A DNA stretch of 64,000 nt from JBBSOW01 sp038259365 (lineage in GTDB: Bacteria > Actinomycetota > Actinomycetes > Propionibacteriales > Propionibacteriaceae), in NCBI GenBank assembly GCA_038259365.1, contig JBBSOW010000001.1, positions 1 to 64,000 of the forward strand. The letters are read 5' to 3'. This document shows, piece after piece, positions 8,201 to 16,223 of this stretch; the first letter of the stretch is position 1; each line of letters begins with the position of its first letter. A program made the translations under genes and the position numbers. The notes beneath the pieces are model-generated. The model searched no databases, was not told the origin of the DNA, and worked only from the letters and a program-made list of their open reading frames with translations.

Positions 8201-10714
8201 CAATGCGGTGACCAGTTGGACCTCGAGGCCAGACCTCTGCTGGGCCAAGAAGATTCGGAACACCGCGTGCTCCAACTCGGGAGTTCGGTCCAGTTCGGTG
8301 ACCTCGTAATGGGCGAGAACGCGGGAAAGCTTGTGGACAAACGATTCCGGAAGCCCGCCACGCTCGGTGTCGAGGGATTGCAGGTAGGTGTGAAAGTACT
8401 CCCGCGGGGTATGCACCCGGTTCTCGAGGTGCAGGTCCTCACCGCCGGGCCGGTTGCGCGAGAGTTCCCACAGATCGGCCGAGGCCGTGAGCATGGGCAG
8501 TTCGGCACGCGCCGGCGAGCCACCGGCCGCGAGCACGCTCGATCGTTCCTCGAGGTAGGCCTCCAGGGTGCTGATCTCGGCGTTCGGGTCGATGTCGTAG
8601 CCCAGCAGCATGGCGTAGAGATCGCGGCGGCAGCGCGAAGCCAGTTCCGCGTCGTCGGTGGCCACCGAGTCCGATGAGGGCAGGTCCAGATCCACCGCTT
8701 CGCCGGCCTCGGCGATCACCTCGGCTCCTTCGCCGACGGGCTCGAGACGGACCAACGGGGCGCCGGTGCTGACCTGGCTGCCGACCGAGGCCAACAGCTC
8801 CTTGACGCGGGCCTCGAACGGCGCCGGTAGCACCGTCTCCATCTTCATCGATTCCAGCACCAACACCGGCGCCCCCGCGGCCACCCGATCGCCGACCCGC
8901 ACAGGGGTGGCGACCACCAGGGCCGGGGCGGGGGAGCGCAGCACACCCCCCTCGTCGAGGCTGACACGGTGGGTGACCCCGTCCACCTCGATGAGCTGCA
9001 CCGGCCCGTGGGTCGCGGTGACGAGGCGGTGGGTCGACCCGCCGACGGTGAGGCGGCTTCGGTAGGAATCGATGCGATCCATCTGGGCGACGACGGTGTG
9101 CTCGCTCTCACCGTTTTTGAGCACGACGCGGAAGCGGTGGGGGCCGGTGCGAAACAGCGTCACCTTATAGGTGGCCCCGCGCAGTTTCACGTCGATGGCG
9201 CGGCCCGTCTCGTGCTGCACCTGCGGCCGCCCGCCGCGAGCGGTCTCGATCAGCCGGGTCCGCTCGATGTCCTCTTCGGCCTCGTAGGCCTCGATACCGG
9301 CGGCCACGAGGGCGATCCCGGAGTGTTGCTGGGCGACGAGCCGGCCCTCGGCGCGCACGCGGTCGATCCAACCGGTGTCGGCGCTGCCGTCGATGACCTC
9401 GGGCGCGTTCAACAGGTCGATGACGAAGCTCTTGTTGGTGGACCCGCCCTCGATCACCACCGTGGTCTCGGCCATGGCGCGGCGCAACCGGGCCAGAGCC
9501 TCCGCGCGGTCACGGCCGGAGGCGATGATCTTGGCGATCATGGAATCGAAGTCGGCCGGAATGGCATCGCCCTCGCCCACTCCGGTGTCGACGCGGATAC
9601 CCGGGCCCGACGGCAGATCCAGCACGGCGATCCGGCCGGGAGCGGGGGCAAAGTCGCGGTCGGGATCCTCGGCGTTGAGCCGGGCCTCGACGGCGTGGCC
9701 CAGTTCGGCGGGCTTCTCGCCCTCGAGCCGGCCACCGCCCGCAACATGGATCTGCAGCTTCACCAGGTCCGTGCCCGTGGTGATCTCGGTGATGGGGTGT
9801 TCGACCTGCAGGCGGGTGTTGACCTCCAAGAAGGCGAAGAACCGATCGTCCGGGTGGTAAAGGAACTCCACGGTGCCCGCGCCGACGTAGCCGACCTCGA
9901 CGGCCAGCCGTTCGGCGCTGGCCTTGACCTCATCGGCCTGCTCGGCGGTCAGCACCGGCGAAGCCGATTCCTCGATGACCTTTTGGTTGCGTCGCTGCAC
10001 CGAGCAGTCGCGGACCCCGAGCGCCCATGCGGTGCCGTGCGAATCGGCGATGATTTGCACCTCGACGTGCCGAGCGCCCGTGACCAGACGCTCCAAGAAC
10101 ACCACGCCGGAACCGAACGCGCGCTGGGCCTCGTCGCGGGTGCGTTCGTAGGCCTCGGTGAGATCGCCATCGTTGGTTACCTTCCGGATGCCGCGGCCAC
10201 CACCCCCCGCGGTGGCCTTCAGCATCAACGGGTAGCCGATCTCGTTCGCGGCGGCCTTGGCGTCGGCCAGCGTCTCGACTCCTCCGCGGCTCCAGGCCGC
10301 CACGGGCACGCCCACGTCTTCGGCGATGAGCTTGGAACCGATCTTGTCGCCCAGCTTGCGCATGGCTTCCGCGCTGGGGCCGATGAACGTGACGCCCAGC
10401 CGCTCGCACAGCTCGGCGAACTTAGGATCCTCGGCCACAAAGCCCCAGCCCACCCAGGCGGCGTCGGCACCCGTCTCGGTGAGGGCACGCTCCAAGACCG
10501 CGTAGTCCAGGTAGGGCCGATTCACTGCCGGTCCGAGATCGTAGGCGTGATCGGCCTCGCGCACGAACATCGCGCGCCGCTCGCCTTCGGTGTGCAGGGC
10601 TACGGTCTCGATCCGGTGCCCCTGTGGCCGGGCTTGGGCGTTGAGGTCGCGAACGGCATGAATCAGCCGCATGGCGGACTCGCCGCGGTTGACGATGGCT
10701 ATACGCGCAAACAT
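5207..10714 (-). CDS. single-chain biotin-dependent acyl-CoA carboxylase
   Basis: Multidomain carboxylase of 1835 residues that should convert acetyl-CoA and/or propionyl-CoA to malonyl- or methylmalonyl-CoA. The N-terminal biotin carboxylase (about 1-460) has the ATP-grasp Gly-rich loop KATAGGGGRGIRKV and the EVNTRLQVEHPITE signature. The biotinyl domain has VLESMKMETV with the biotin Lys at residue 624. A central region (about 690-1270) resembles the ACC central region of eukaryotic enzymes. The carboxyltransferase (about 1300-1800) has NTAGVITGVVSTPTQRYPEG, ISAGARI and SRYHGGAFVVFSKALNP. All parts normally split over AccA/AccD-type subunits are in one chain. The GGAGGAAC ribosome site supports the start at 10714. 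Acyl-CoA preference cannot be read from sequence alone. Confidence 0.93.
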   Translation of the reverse strand: MFARIAIVNRGESAMRLIHAVRDLNAQARPQGHRIETVALHTEGERRAMFVREADHAYDLGPAVNRPYLDYAVLERALTETGADAAWVGWGFVAEDPKFAELCERLGVTFIGPSAEAMRKLGDKIGSKLIAEDVGVPVAAWSRGGVETLADAKAAANEIGYPLMLKATAGGGGRGIRKVTNDGDLTEAYERTRDEAQRAFGSGVVFLERLVTGARHVEVQIIADSHGTAWALGVRDCSVQRRNQKVIEESASPVLTAEQADEVKASAERLAVEVGYVGAGTVEFLYHPDDRFFAFLEVNTRLQVEHPITEITTGTDLVKLQIHVAGGGRLEGEKPAELGHAVEARLNAEDPDRDFAPAPGRIAVLDLPSGPGIRVDTGVGEGDAIPADFDSMIAKIIASGRDRAEALARLRRAMAETTVVIEGGSTNKSFVIDLLNAPEVIDGSADTGWIDRVRAEGRLVAQQHSGIALVAAGIEAYEAEEDIERTRLIETARGGRPQVQHETGRAIDVKLRGATYKVTLFRTGPHRFRVVLKNGESEHTVVAQMDRIDSYRSRLTVGGSTHRLVTATHGPVQLIEVDGVTHRVSLDEGGVLRSPAPALVVATPVRVGDRVAAGAPVLVLESMKMETVLPAPFEARVKELLASVGSQVSTGAPLVRLEPVGEGAEVIAEAGEAVDLDLPSSDSVATDDAELASRCRRDLYAMLLGYDIDPNAEISTLEAYLEERSSVLAAGGSPARAELPMLTASADLWELSRNRPGGEDLHLENRVHTPREYFHTYLQSLDTERGGLPESFVHKLSRVLAHYEVTELDRTPELEHAVFRIFLAQQRSGLEVQLVTALLQRWLSEPSLENGDVRDILDRLVLATQARLPVVSDLARSVRFRWFDQPLVDTERQSVLGGVADELQALASLEPGPDRDARIDTLAAIPEKMIGFLAERIQDGELPRDEPMLAVLIKRHYRQHTMTGLRELAVDDRPFAIADYVLDDRPTHLVSTIGRVAELSPGSGLVKAVDAQLAAAPQGHESVVDLYLSWPAAPEQAEDVSASLANTLSALDFPRLARRVTVTVCPAAEGEIGYFTFRERADGTLVDDVLVRGVHPMVGRRLNLWRLREFDVTRLDAPEDVLLYRCVAPGNDADQRLVALAQVRQLAVIRDEEGRVIGLPHAERAIANCLQAIRQARASSDGSARLDMNHVWVHIWPKVEADMDQLTSLKDKIAPMTTGAGIEELLVEGTIGFSDGLELVRTAHFTYQPGSGVVGSMHRPPLERLKPLDDYRQKVVRARRRGFVYPYELQAMIAGRGGKAREYDLDESGGLVEVDRPYGHNTAGVITGVVSTPTQRYPEGIKRVLIAGDPLKSLGAVSEAECRRIIAALDLAESMGVPVEWFAISAGARISMDSGTENMDWVAKALKRIVEFTQAGGEINIVVAGINVGAQPYWNAEATMLMHTKGILVMTPESAMVLTGKQSLDFSGGVSAEDNFGIGGFDRVMGPNGQAQYWAPDLAGALRVLMAHYKHSYVAPGDSGPRRAPTDDPHDRDITAYPHTGGDAGFTTVGDIFSSATNPDRKKPFDIRMVMAAVADADHKTLERWAQMADAETAVVYDAHLGGLPVCLIGIESQSVPRRGFPPTDGPDAYTSGTLFPKSSKKAAHAINAASGNRPLVVLANLSGFDGSPESMRNLQLEYGAEIGRAIVNFAGPIVFCVISRYHGGAFVVFSKALNPQMTVLAVEGSFASVIGGAPAAAVVFTREVDARTAKDVRVADIEARLAEASGAERAALVAQLAEVRRDVRSEKLGEVANDFDRVHNIYRAVEVGSVDEVVAASQLRAKIISSLEKGLGLS

Positions 10715-10817
10715 CGGGTGTGCGTTCCTCCTACGGCGACGACGACGAAGGGGACCCTCGGCGTCGCCTTCGGTCCAACCCTAACGGCGTCTAGCGCGTC
10801 CGTGGCGCAGGCGCCCC

Positions 10818-12716
10818 CTAGCGCTGGCGAACCCCGACGAGGGCGGGGTCGTGGTCCGACGCCGCGTAGGGGCCGGGGGCATAGAAGTCGACGAGGTTGT
10901 AGTTGCGGCGCGAGTATTGCATCGCCACCGACTCGTCGGCGTTGATGTCCCAGACTCCCGCGCCGGTCACGAGCTCCGCTGCGGCGGCGTTGGCGAAAAT
11001 GTGGTCGAGAGAACCGAGCCGACCGCCGTACTGGTACGTCGAGGCCGACTCCGAGCCAAACCGCTGCACCGCGTTGACGAAGCCCGCCCGCTCGATGATC
11101 TGCACCGGAGTCTCCTTGGAGTAGGCGTTGAAGTCGCCCATCAGAAACACCGGATCGCCCGCCCAAGCCTGCTCGACCCACCCGGTCAGGGCGAAAGCCT
11201 GGGCCTCCCGGGACGGGTTCGATAGGCCCTGGCCCGTTCCGTCGTCGGCCCCGGAACCCTTGGACTTGAAGTGATTCGCGACGGCCACGAACTCGTTCCC
11301 GTTGCGGTCGGCCGGGGCAAAGCGTTGCGCCAGCGGATAGCGCGCGTTGGCGAAGCTGCCATCGAGCAGGATCTCGGAGGCTCCCTGGGGTGTCACCGCG
11401 CTCGGCTGGTAGATGAAGGCGGTCCGGATGATGTCTTCACCGGGAGCGCTGACGACGGGGCTTGGGACGTAGCCCCAGCGGTCGCTTGACGTGACCGCCT
11501 GGGCGTTGAGCGCATCCACCAGTGCCGAAAGGGCGCGATCGCGTGGGTGGGAGGCGTAGCTGAGGGCCGCCGAGTTCTCCACCTCCATGAGCGCCACGAC
11601 CTCGGCGTCGAGCCCGTTGATAGCCGAGATGATCTTGCGTTGCTGATCGCTCAGCGCATCGGGGGTGTAGGCGCCGCGGACCTGGCAGTAGTCCGCGGTG
11701 ACGGGATTGCCGTCGCGGTCGACGTAGGCCTCGCAGCCCTCCTCGTCTTGGCCGAGGTCGGTGAAGTAGTTGAGCACGTTGAAGGTGGCCAACTGCAGGT
11801 CCCCGCCCACCTTCGGCGCCTTGGCGGGGCGGTCGTTGACGGTCCGCAGGAAGCGTTGGTCGCTGCCGACGACCTGGGCGAGCGGCTGATAGTTCCACTG
11901 GAACCGGTAGTCCAGGACGACGGGCTTGGTGAAGTAGACAGCGGAGTTGGTCCGCATCGGGGTTCTTTGGGAGAGGTAGGGCAACGGGCTGTCCTGGGCG
12001 GCCGGGTTGCGCAGGTAGTCCCAGCTGGCACCGTCGTCGAGGGTGATGTAGCGGGCCTGTTGGGCGGCCTCGAACGCGGCCGCCTCCTCGGGGACGACGA
12101 CGTCGGTGGCGGTCCGCAGCGGTTGGCGCCCGGGGGTGAGGCCCACCTGGCCGTACTGGTTGAGCTGGTAGTTGTTCGTGATAGTGTGCGGGCCAAAGGG
12201 GCGCACTAGCATGCCCTCGTAGCGCTCCTTCTCGGCTTCGGTGGCAGGCACCACGCGCAGTCTCACGGGCCTGGCAGGGGCGCAGGCCCCCACGCCTTCG
12301 GACAGCACCGCGCCGGTGAGTTCGGTCAGGCCGCGGTACTCGGTGACCGAGGCGGTGACGGTGTAGCACTCCCCGACGCTCACGTCGGTACGGCCGTAGA
12401 CGAACACCCCGTCGGAGGAGTCGGCCGCCTTCTTGATCAAGCCCCCACTGCCCGGGGTTTGCAGGTAGAACCCGTTGAATCCGCCGGTGGGATAGTTGGC
12501 GGTGACGATGCCGCGCGTGGTCACCCGGCTACCCGCCAACGGACTGGCCGCGCCGGGTCCTTGGATCTCGGCGATCGCGACTGGCGCGGCCGGGCCCGCC
12601 TGGGCCGGAGCCATGGGCGCGAACACCATCGCCATACCTACCCCCGTACCGGTGGCCAGTGCCCGGATCGCTCGGCGATGCCGATTCGGGAACCTACCCG
12701 ATGTTTTCGTCGACAT
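10818..12716 (-). CDS. secreted ExeM/NucH-type endonuclease
   Basis: Extracellular nuclease of 632 residues. A long signal peptide with a basic n-region (RHRRAIRALATG) ends near AQA-GPAAP. An OB-like N-terminal domain of the ExeM/NucH kind (about 45-290, with RVTTRGIVTANYPTGGFNGF) precedes an endonuclease/exonuclease/phosphatase domain (about 310-632) with LATFNVLNY, ALMEVEN, VANHFKSKG, GDFNAY and the terminal SDHDPALVG, so the metal and catalytic residues are intact. The AAGGACG ribosome site precedes the ATG at 12716. A role in scavenging extracellular DNA is inferred from the family. It is divergent from the pullulanase. Confidence 0.9.
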   Translation of the reverse strand: MSTKTSGRFPNRHRRAIRALATGTGVGMAMVFAPMAPAQAGPAAPVAIAEIQGPGAASPLAGSRVTTRGIVTANYPTGGFNGFYLQTPGSGGLIKKAADSSDGVFVYGRTDVSVGECYTVTASVTEYRGLTELTGAVLSEGVGACAPARPVRLRVVPATEAEKERYEGMLVRPFGPHTITNNYQLNQYGQVGLTPGRQPLRTATDVVVPEEAAAFEAAQQARYITLDDGASWDYLRNPAAQDSPLPYLSQRTPMRTNSAVYFTKPVVLDYRFQWNYQPLAQVVGSDQRFLRTVNDRPAKAPKVGGDLQLATFNVLNYFTDLGQDEEGCEAYVDRDGNPVTADYCQVRGAYTPDALSDQQRKIISAINGLDAEVVALMEVENSAALSYASHPRDRALSALVDALNAQAVTSSDRWGYVPSPVVSAPGEDIIRTAFIYQPSAVTPQGASEILLDGSFANARYPLAQRFAPADRNGNEFVAVANHFKSKGSGADDGTGQGLSNPSREAQAFALTGWVEQAWAGDPVFLMGDFNAYSKETPVQIIERAGFVNAVQRFGSESASTYQYGGRLGSLDHIFANAAAAELVTGAGVWDINADESVAMQYSRRNYNLVDFYAPGPYAASDHDPALVGVRQR

Positions 12717-12951
12717 GGCAGACGTCCTTGGGGGGTGATGGGTGTCTTAGCGGATACTCGAAAGCTACCCCGCGTCTCCGACAGTTGAGAAGGGTTCGCG
12801 AGAAATGAGCGGGGGGCACGGGCAACTCGGCACGGCCGGATTGACCAAGACCGAGCGCTCGATGGGGATTCTCGGGCGGTGGCGGCGAACGCCGGGTGAA
12901 CGTGGCCTGGCTTGCCCGTCGGCTCAAGGAGCCGGCCAGCGCGTCGAACCC

Positions 12952-12980
12952 TTGACACCCGCCGCCGTTGGCGGTTGCAT
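12952..12980 (+). promoter_or_regulatory. possible promoter for the pullulanase gene
   Basis: TTGACA (12952-12957) followed after 17 bases by TTGCAT (12975-12980), 28 bases before the start codon. The -35 is consensus, the -10 is poor. The 17-base spacer contains a short GCCGCC/GGCGG palindrome. The 292-base divergent region 12717-13008 shows no other clear element. Confidence 0.3.
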
Positions 12981-13008
12981 GAGATCACCCCCGGTTGAGG
13001 ACGTTTCA

Positions 13009-16000
13009 ATGAAGACACGCATCCCCTTTTCGGCCGCCGCCGCGTTGGCCGCTCTCTCGCTCTTGGCTGGCCTGTCGCAGCCCATCCCGGCGGCCGCCGA
13101 CCCGCTGCAGGTGACCCTGGTGGGATCGTTGCAGGACGAGCTCGGCTGCCCTGGCGATTGGCAGCCCGGGTGCACCGACACGGTGCTCGATCCGGTGCCG
13201 GGCAAGGCGGATCTCTACACGGGCAGCTTCGAGCTGCGGAAGGGCAGCTATGAGTACAAGGTCGCCATCGGCGGATCCTGGGACGAGAACTACGGGGCCG
13301 ACGGCGTCGCGGGTGGCGCCAACCTCACGCTCGCCGCACCGGGCGGCACGGTGAGCTTCAGCTACGACGCCACCACGCACGTCATCAGCGACGACGCGCC
13401 CAAGGGCCTCGTCGGCGACCAGTCGGCCCAATGGCTCACCAAGGAGATCATCGCCCTCCGGCTGCCGGCCGGATCGAGCACCTACCGCGGATTCGCTGCC
13501 GCCGAGGGCGGGCTGCGGCGGGAGGGGGAGGACATCGTTGGAGGAGAGTCGGTCGACCTCAAGGCCCAGGAGCTGCCCGCCAGCCTGCTGGCTAAACACC
13601 CGCAACTCAAGGGTTATGCGGCGCTGCGGGTGCCATCGGAGCTGACCGCCAGCCTGCGAGGGCTGCTCACCGGCGAACTAGCCGTGGCCTCTTACGGCAA
13701 GGATGGCCGCATCGTCGCGGTGACAGGCGTGCAGATCCCCTGGGTGTTGGACGCGCTCTACCCCAGAGCCGCCGAACGCCGGCTCGGGCCGAGTTGGACG
13801 CGGGGGATCCCGACGCTCGCGCTGTGGGCCCCCACGGCAAAGTCGGTGGCCCTGCTGCTCAGCGACGACGACGGGGTGGAGCGGCGGGTCGCGATGAGCC
13901 GTGACAGCGACGGCGTGTGGTCGGTGGCGGGCAAGAAGGGCTGGCGGAACGCCCCCTACCGCTTCGAGGTCAAGGTGTTCGTGCCCAACCTCGGCGCCGT
14001 GGCGACCAACCAGGTCACCGACCCCTACTCGGTGGCTCTCACCACCAACTCCGAGCGATCGGTGTTGGCGGATCTGGATTCCGCGGCGCTGAAACCCAAG
14101 GGGTGGAAGAAGCTACGCAAGCCCAAGCTCACCACGCCGGAACGATCCACCATCTATGAGCTGCACGTGCGGGACTTCTCGATCTCCGACGCCAGCGTCG
14201 AGCGGGACAAGCGCGGCACCTACCTCGCCTTCACGGACCCGAGAACCGAGGGCATGCGGCACCTGCGGACCCTGGCCCGCGCCGGGCTGAACACCGTCCA
14301 TCTGCTCCCCGTCAACGACATCGCCTCCATCGAGGAGGATCGGGCAAAGCAGCAGGAACCCCAGTGCGATCTGGCGGCGTACGCCCCCGACAGCGAGGAG
14401 CAGCAGGCCTGCGTCGACGCGGTCGCGGCCAACGACGGCTTCAACTGGGGTTACGATCCACTGCACTACACCGCCCCCGAAGGCTCGTACTCGACCGACC
14501 CGGACGGCACCGCGCGGAATCTCGAGTTCCGCCAGATGGTGCAGGGGTTGAACAAGATCGGCCAGCGGGTGGTCATGGACGTGGTCTACAATCACACCCC
14601 GGCCGCCGGGCAGGCCGAGAAGTCCATCCTCGATCGGGTCGTTCCCGGTTACTACCATCGGCTGAGCCCCGGGGGTCAGGTCGAGACGTCAACCTGTTGT
14701 TCCAACACAGCCACCGAGCACGCCATGATGGAAAAGCTCATGATCGATTCGGTGCTCACCTGGGCCAAGCAGTACAAGCTGGACGGCTTCCGGTTCGACC
14801 TCATGGGCCACCAGCCGAAGTCGGCGATGCTCGAGCTGCGCGCGAGACTGGACAAGCTCACCGTGGCCCGCGACAGCGTCGACGGCAAGCGGATCTACCT
14901 CTACGGCGAGGGCTGGAACTTCGGTGAGGTGGCCGACAACGCCCAGTTCGTCCAGGCCACCCAGGCCGAGATGGCCGGCACCGGCATCGGCACCTTCAAC
15001 GACCGCTTGCGTGATTCGGTCCGCGGCGGCGGACCGTTCGATGAGAGTGCGCGGATCCAGGGTTTCGGTAGCGGTCAGTACACCGACCCCAACGGCGATC
15101 CGGCGAACGGCACCGAAGCGGAGCAGAAGGCCAGCCTGCTTCTCAACCAGGATCGGATCCGCGTCGGCCTGGCCGGCAACCTGGCCGACTATCGGTTCAT
15201 CGACCGCTTCGGGCGCGCGACCAAGGGCTCCGAGGTGGATTACAACGGATCCGCCACCGGCTACGCCGCCGATCCGCAAGAGACCGTGAATTACGTCTCG
15301 GCGCACGACAACGAGACCCTGTACGACGCCCTGGTCTACAAGCTCCCGAACGGCACCTCGATGCAGGACCGCGTGCGGATGCAAAACGTCTCGCTGGCCA
15401 CCACGGCGCTCGGCCAGGGCGTTTCCTTTTGGCACGCCGGCAGCGATCTGCTGCGGAGCAAATCCCTAGACCGCAACAGCTACAACTCCGGGGATTGGTT
15501 CAATGTCCTCGACTTCACCGGCAACGAGAACGGTTTCGGGCGCGGTCTGCCGCCCAAAGAGGACAACGCAGCGAAGTGGCCGATTCAGCGCGGGCTGTTG
15601 GGACGAACCGGCCTTGATCCGGCCCCGCGCGACGTCTTGATGAGTCGGCGCCAGTCCGAAGAGCTCTTGCGGATCCGCAACAGCACGCCCCTGTTCCACC
15701 TCGGCACCGCCGCGGAGATCCAGAGCAAGGTCCTGTTCGCCAACACGGGACCGGATCAGACCCCGGGCGTCATCGTCATGGCCATCGACGACACCCGCGG
15801 CGCCCGGGTGGACGAGCGGTGGTCCGGCCTGGTCGTGGTCTTCAACGCCGGCCCGAAGGCCACCGAGCAGACGCTTGCCGAGGCCAAGGGCGAGCGGTTG
15901 GCCCTGCACCCGGTGCAGCGCTGGAGCTATGACTCGGTCGTGCGCCGGGCGAGCGTCGATCGCGCGACAGGGACGTTCCGCGTGCCCGCCCGCACCGTCG

Positions 16001-16020
16001 CGGTATTCGTCCGCCGTTGA
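13009..16020 (+). CDS. secreted type I pullulanase-type alpha-1,6-glucosidase (GH13)
   Basis: Secreted debranching enzyme of 1003 residues that should cut alpha-1,6 links in pullulan, starch or glycogen. Residues 1-28 are a signal peptide. An N-terminal starch-binding X25-like domain (VTLVGSLQDELGCPGDW) and a CBM48-like region (PTLALWAPTAKSVALLL) precede the GH13 barrel, which has VVYNHT (near 525), DGFRFDLMGH (nucleophile Asp near 595), YGEGWNFG (acid/base Glu near 633) and HDNETL (near 766). A C-terminal beta domain ends in TVAVFVRR. The ATG at 13009 is preferred because it begins the signal peptide and follows GAGGACG; in-frame starts upstream add no recognisable domain. Confidence 0.93.
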   Translation: MKTRIPFSAAAALAALSLLAGLSQPIPAAADPLQVTLVGSLQDELGCPGDWQPGCTDTVLDPVPGKADLYTGSFELRKGSYEYKVAIGGSWDENYGADGVAGGANLTLAAPGGTVSFSYDATTHVISDDAPKGLVGDQSAQWLTKEIIALRLPAGSSTYRGFAAAEGGLRREGEDIVGGESVDLKAQELPASLLAKHPQLKGYAALRVPSELTASLRGLLTGELAVASYGKDGRIVAVTGVQIPWVLDALYPRAAERRLGPSWTRGIPTLALWAPTAKSVALLLSDDDGVERRVAMSRDSDGVWSVAGKKGWRNAPYRFEVKVFVPNLGAVATNQVTDPYSVALTTNSERSVLADLDSAALKPKGWKKLRKPKLTTPERSTIYELHVRDFSISDASVERDKRGTYLAFTDPRTEGMRHLRTLARAGLNTVHLLPVNDIASIEEDRAKQQEPQCDLAAYAPDSEEQQACVDAVAANDGFNWGYDPLHYTAPEGSYSTDPDGTARNLEFRQMVQGLNKIGQRVVMDVVYNHTPAAGQAEKSILDRVVPGYYHRLSPGGQVETSTCCSNTATEHAMMEKLMIDSVLTWAKQYKLDGFRFDLMGHQPKSAMLELRARLDKLTVARDSVDGKRIYLYGEGWNFGEVADNAQFVQATQAEMAGTGIGTFNDRLRDSVRGGGPFDESARIQGFGSGQYTDPNGDPANGTEAEQKASLLLNQDRIRVGLAGNLADYRFIDRFGRATKGSEVDYNGSATGYAADPQETVNYVSAHDNETLYDALVYKLPNGTSMQDRVRMQNVSLATTALGQGVSFWHAGSDLLRSKSLDRNSYNSGDWFNVLDFTGNENGFGRGLPPKEDNAAKWPIQRGLLGRTGLDPAPRDVLMSRRQSEELLRIRNSTPLFHLGTAAEIQSKVLFANTGPDQTPGVIVMAIDDTRGARVDERWSGLVVVFNAGPKATEQTLAEAKGERLALHPVQRWSYDSVVRRASVDRATGTFRVPARTVAVFVRR

Positions 16021-16090
16021 TCGACCGACCAACAAGGGCGGATCGTTGTATGGTCTGTTAAGAACGTGTCTTGTCATCGTCCGAACGGGG

Positions 16091-16142
16091 GCCGCGCAAG
16101 CGGCAGGGAAAATTATGAATGTGACGCGGTTGGGGGACCGCG
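16091..16142 (+). other. hairpin-rich leader upstream of the GT39-like gene
   Basis: The 203-base gap after the pullulanase holds two perfect small hairpins: GCCGC-GCAA-GCGGC (16091-16104, a GNRA loop) and CGCGGT-6-ACCGCG (16125-16142). They could be a terminator region for pullulanase or a structured leader for the next gene. I could not match them to a known riboswitch class. Confidence 0.3.
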
Positions 16143-16223
16143 CAGCGTGCTCGAGTTGGGCCCTCGGGCCGGGCTTGGGTCGCTGTCCGTCCCGTTGAAT
16201 GTCAGTTCGAAGGCCGGCGGCCG

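Noticed and set aside
16081..16160. Possible c-di-AMP (ydaO-type) or other riboswitch before the GT39-like gene
   Set aside because: The GGGGGACC string and GNRA hairpin are suggestive, but the other conserved blocks are missing.
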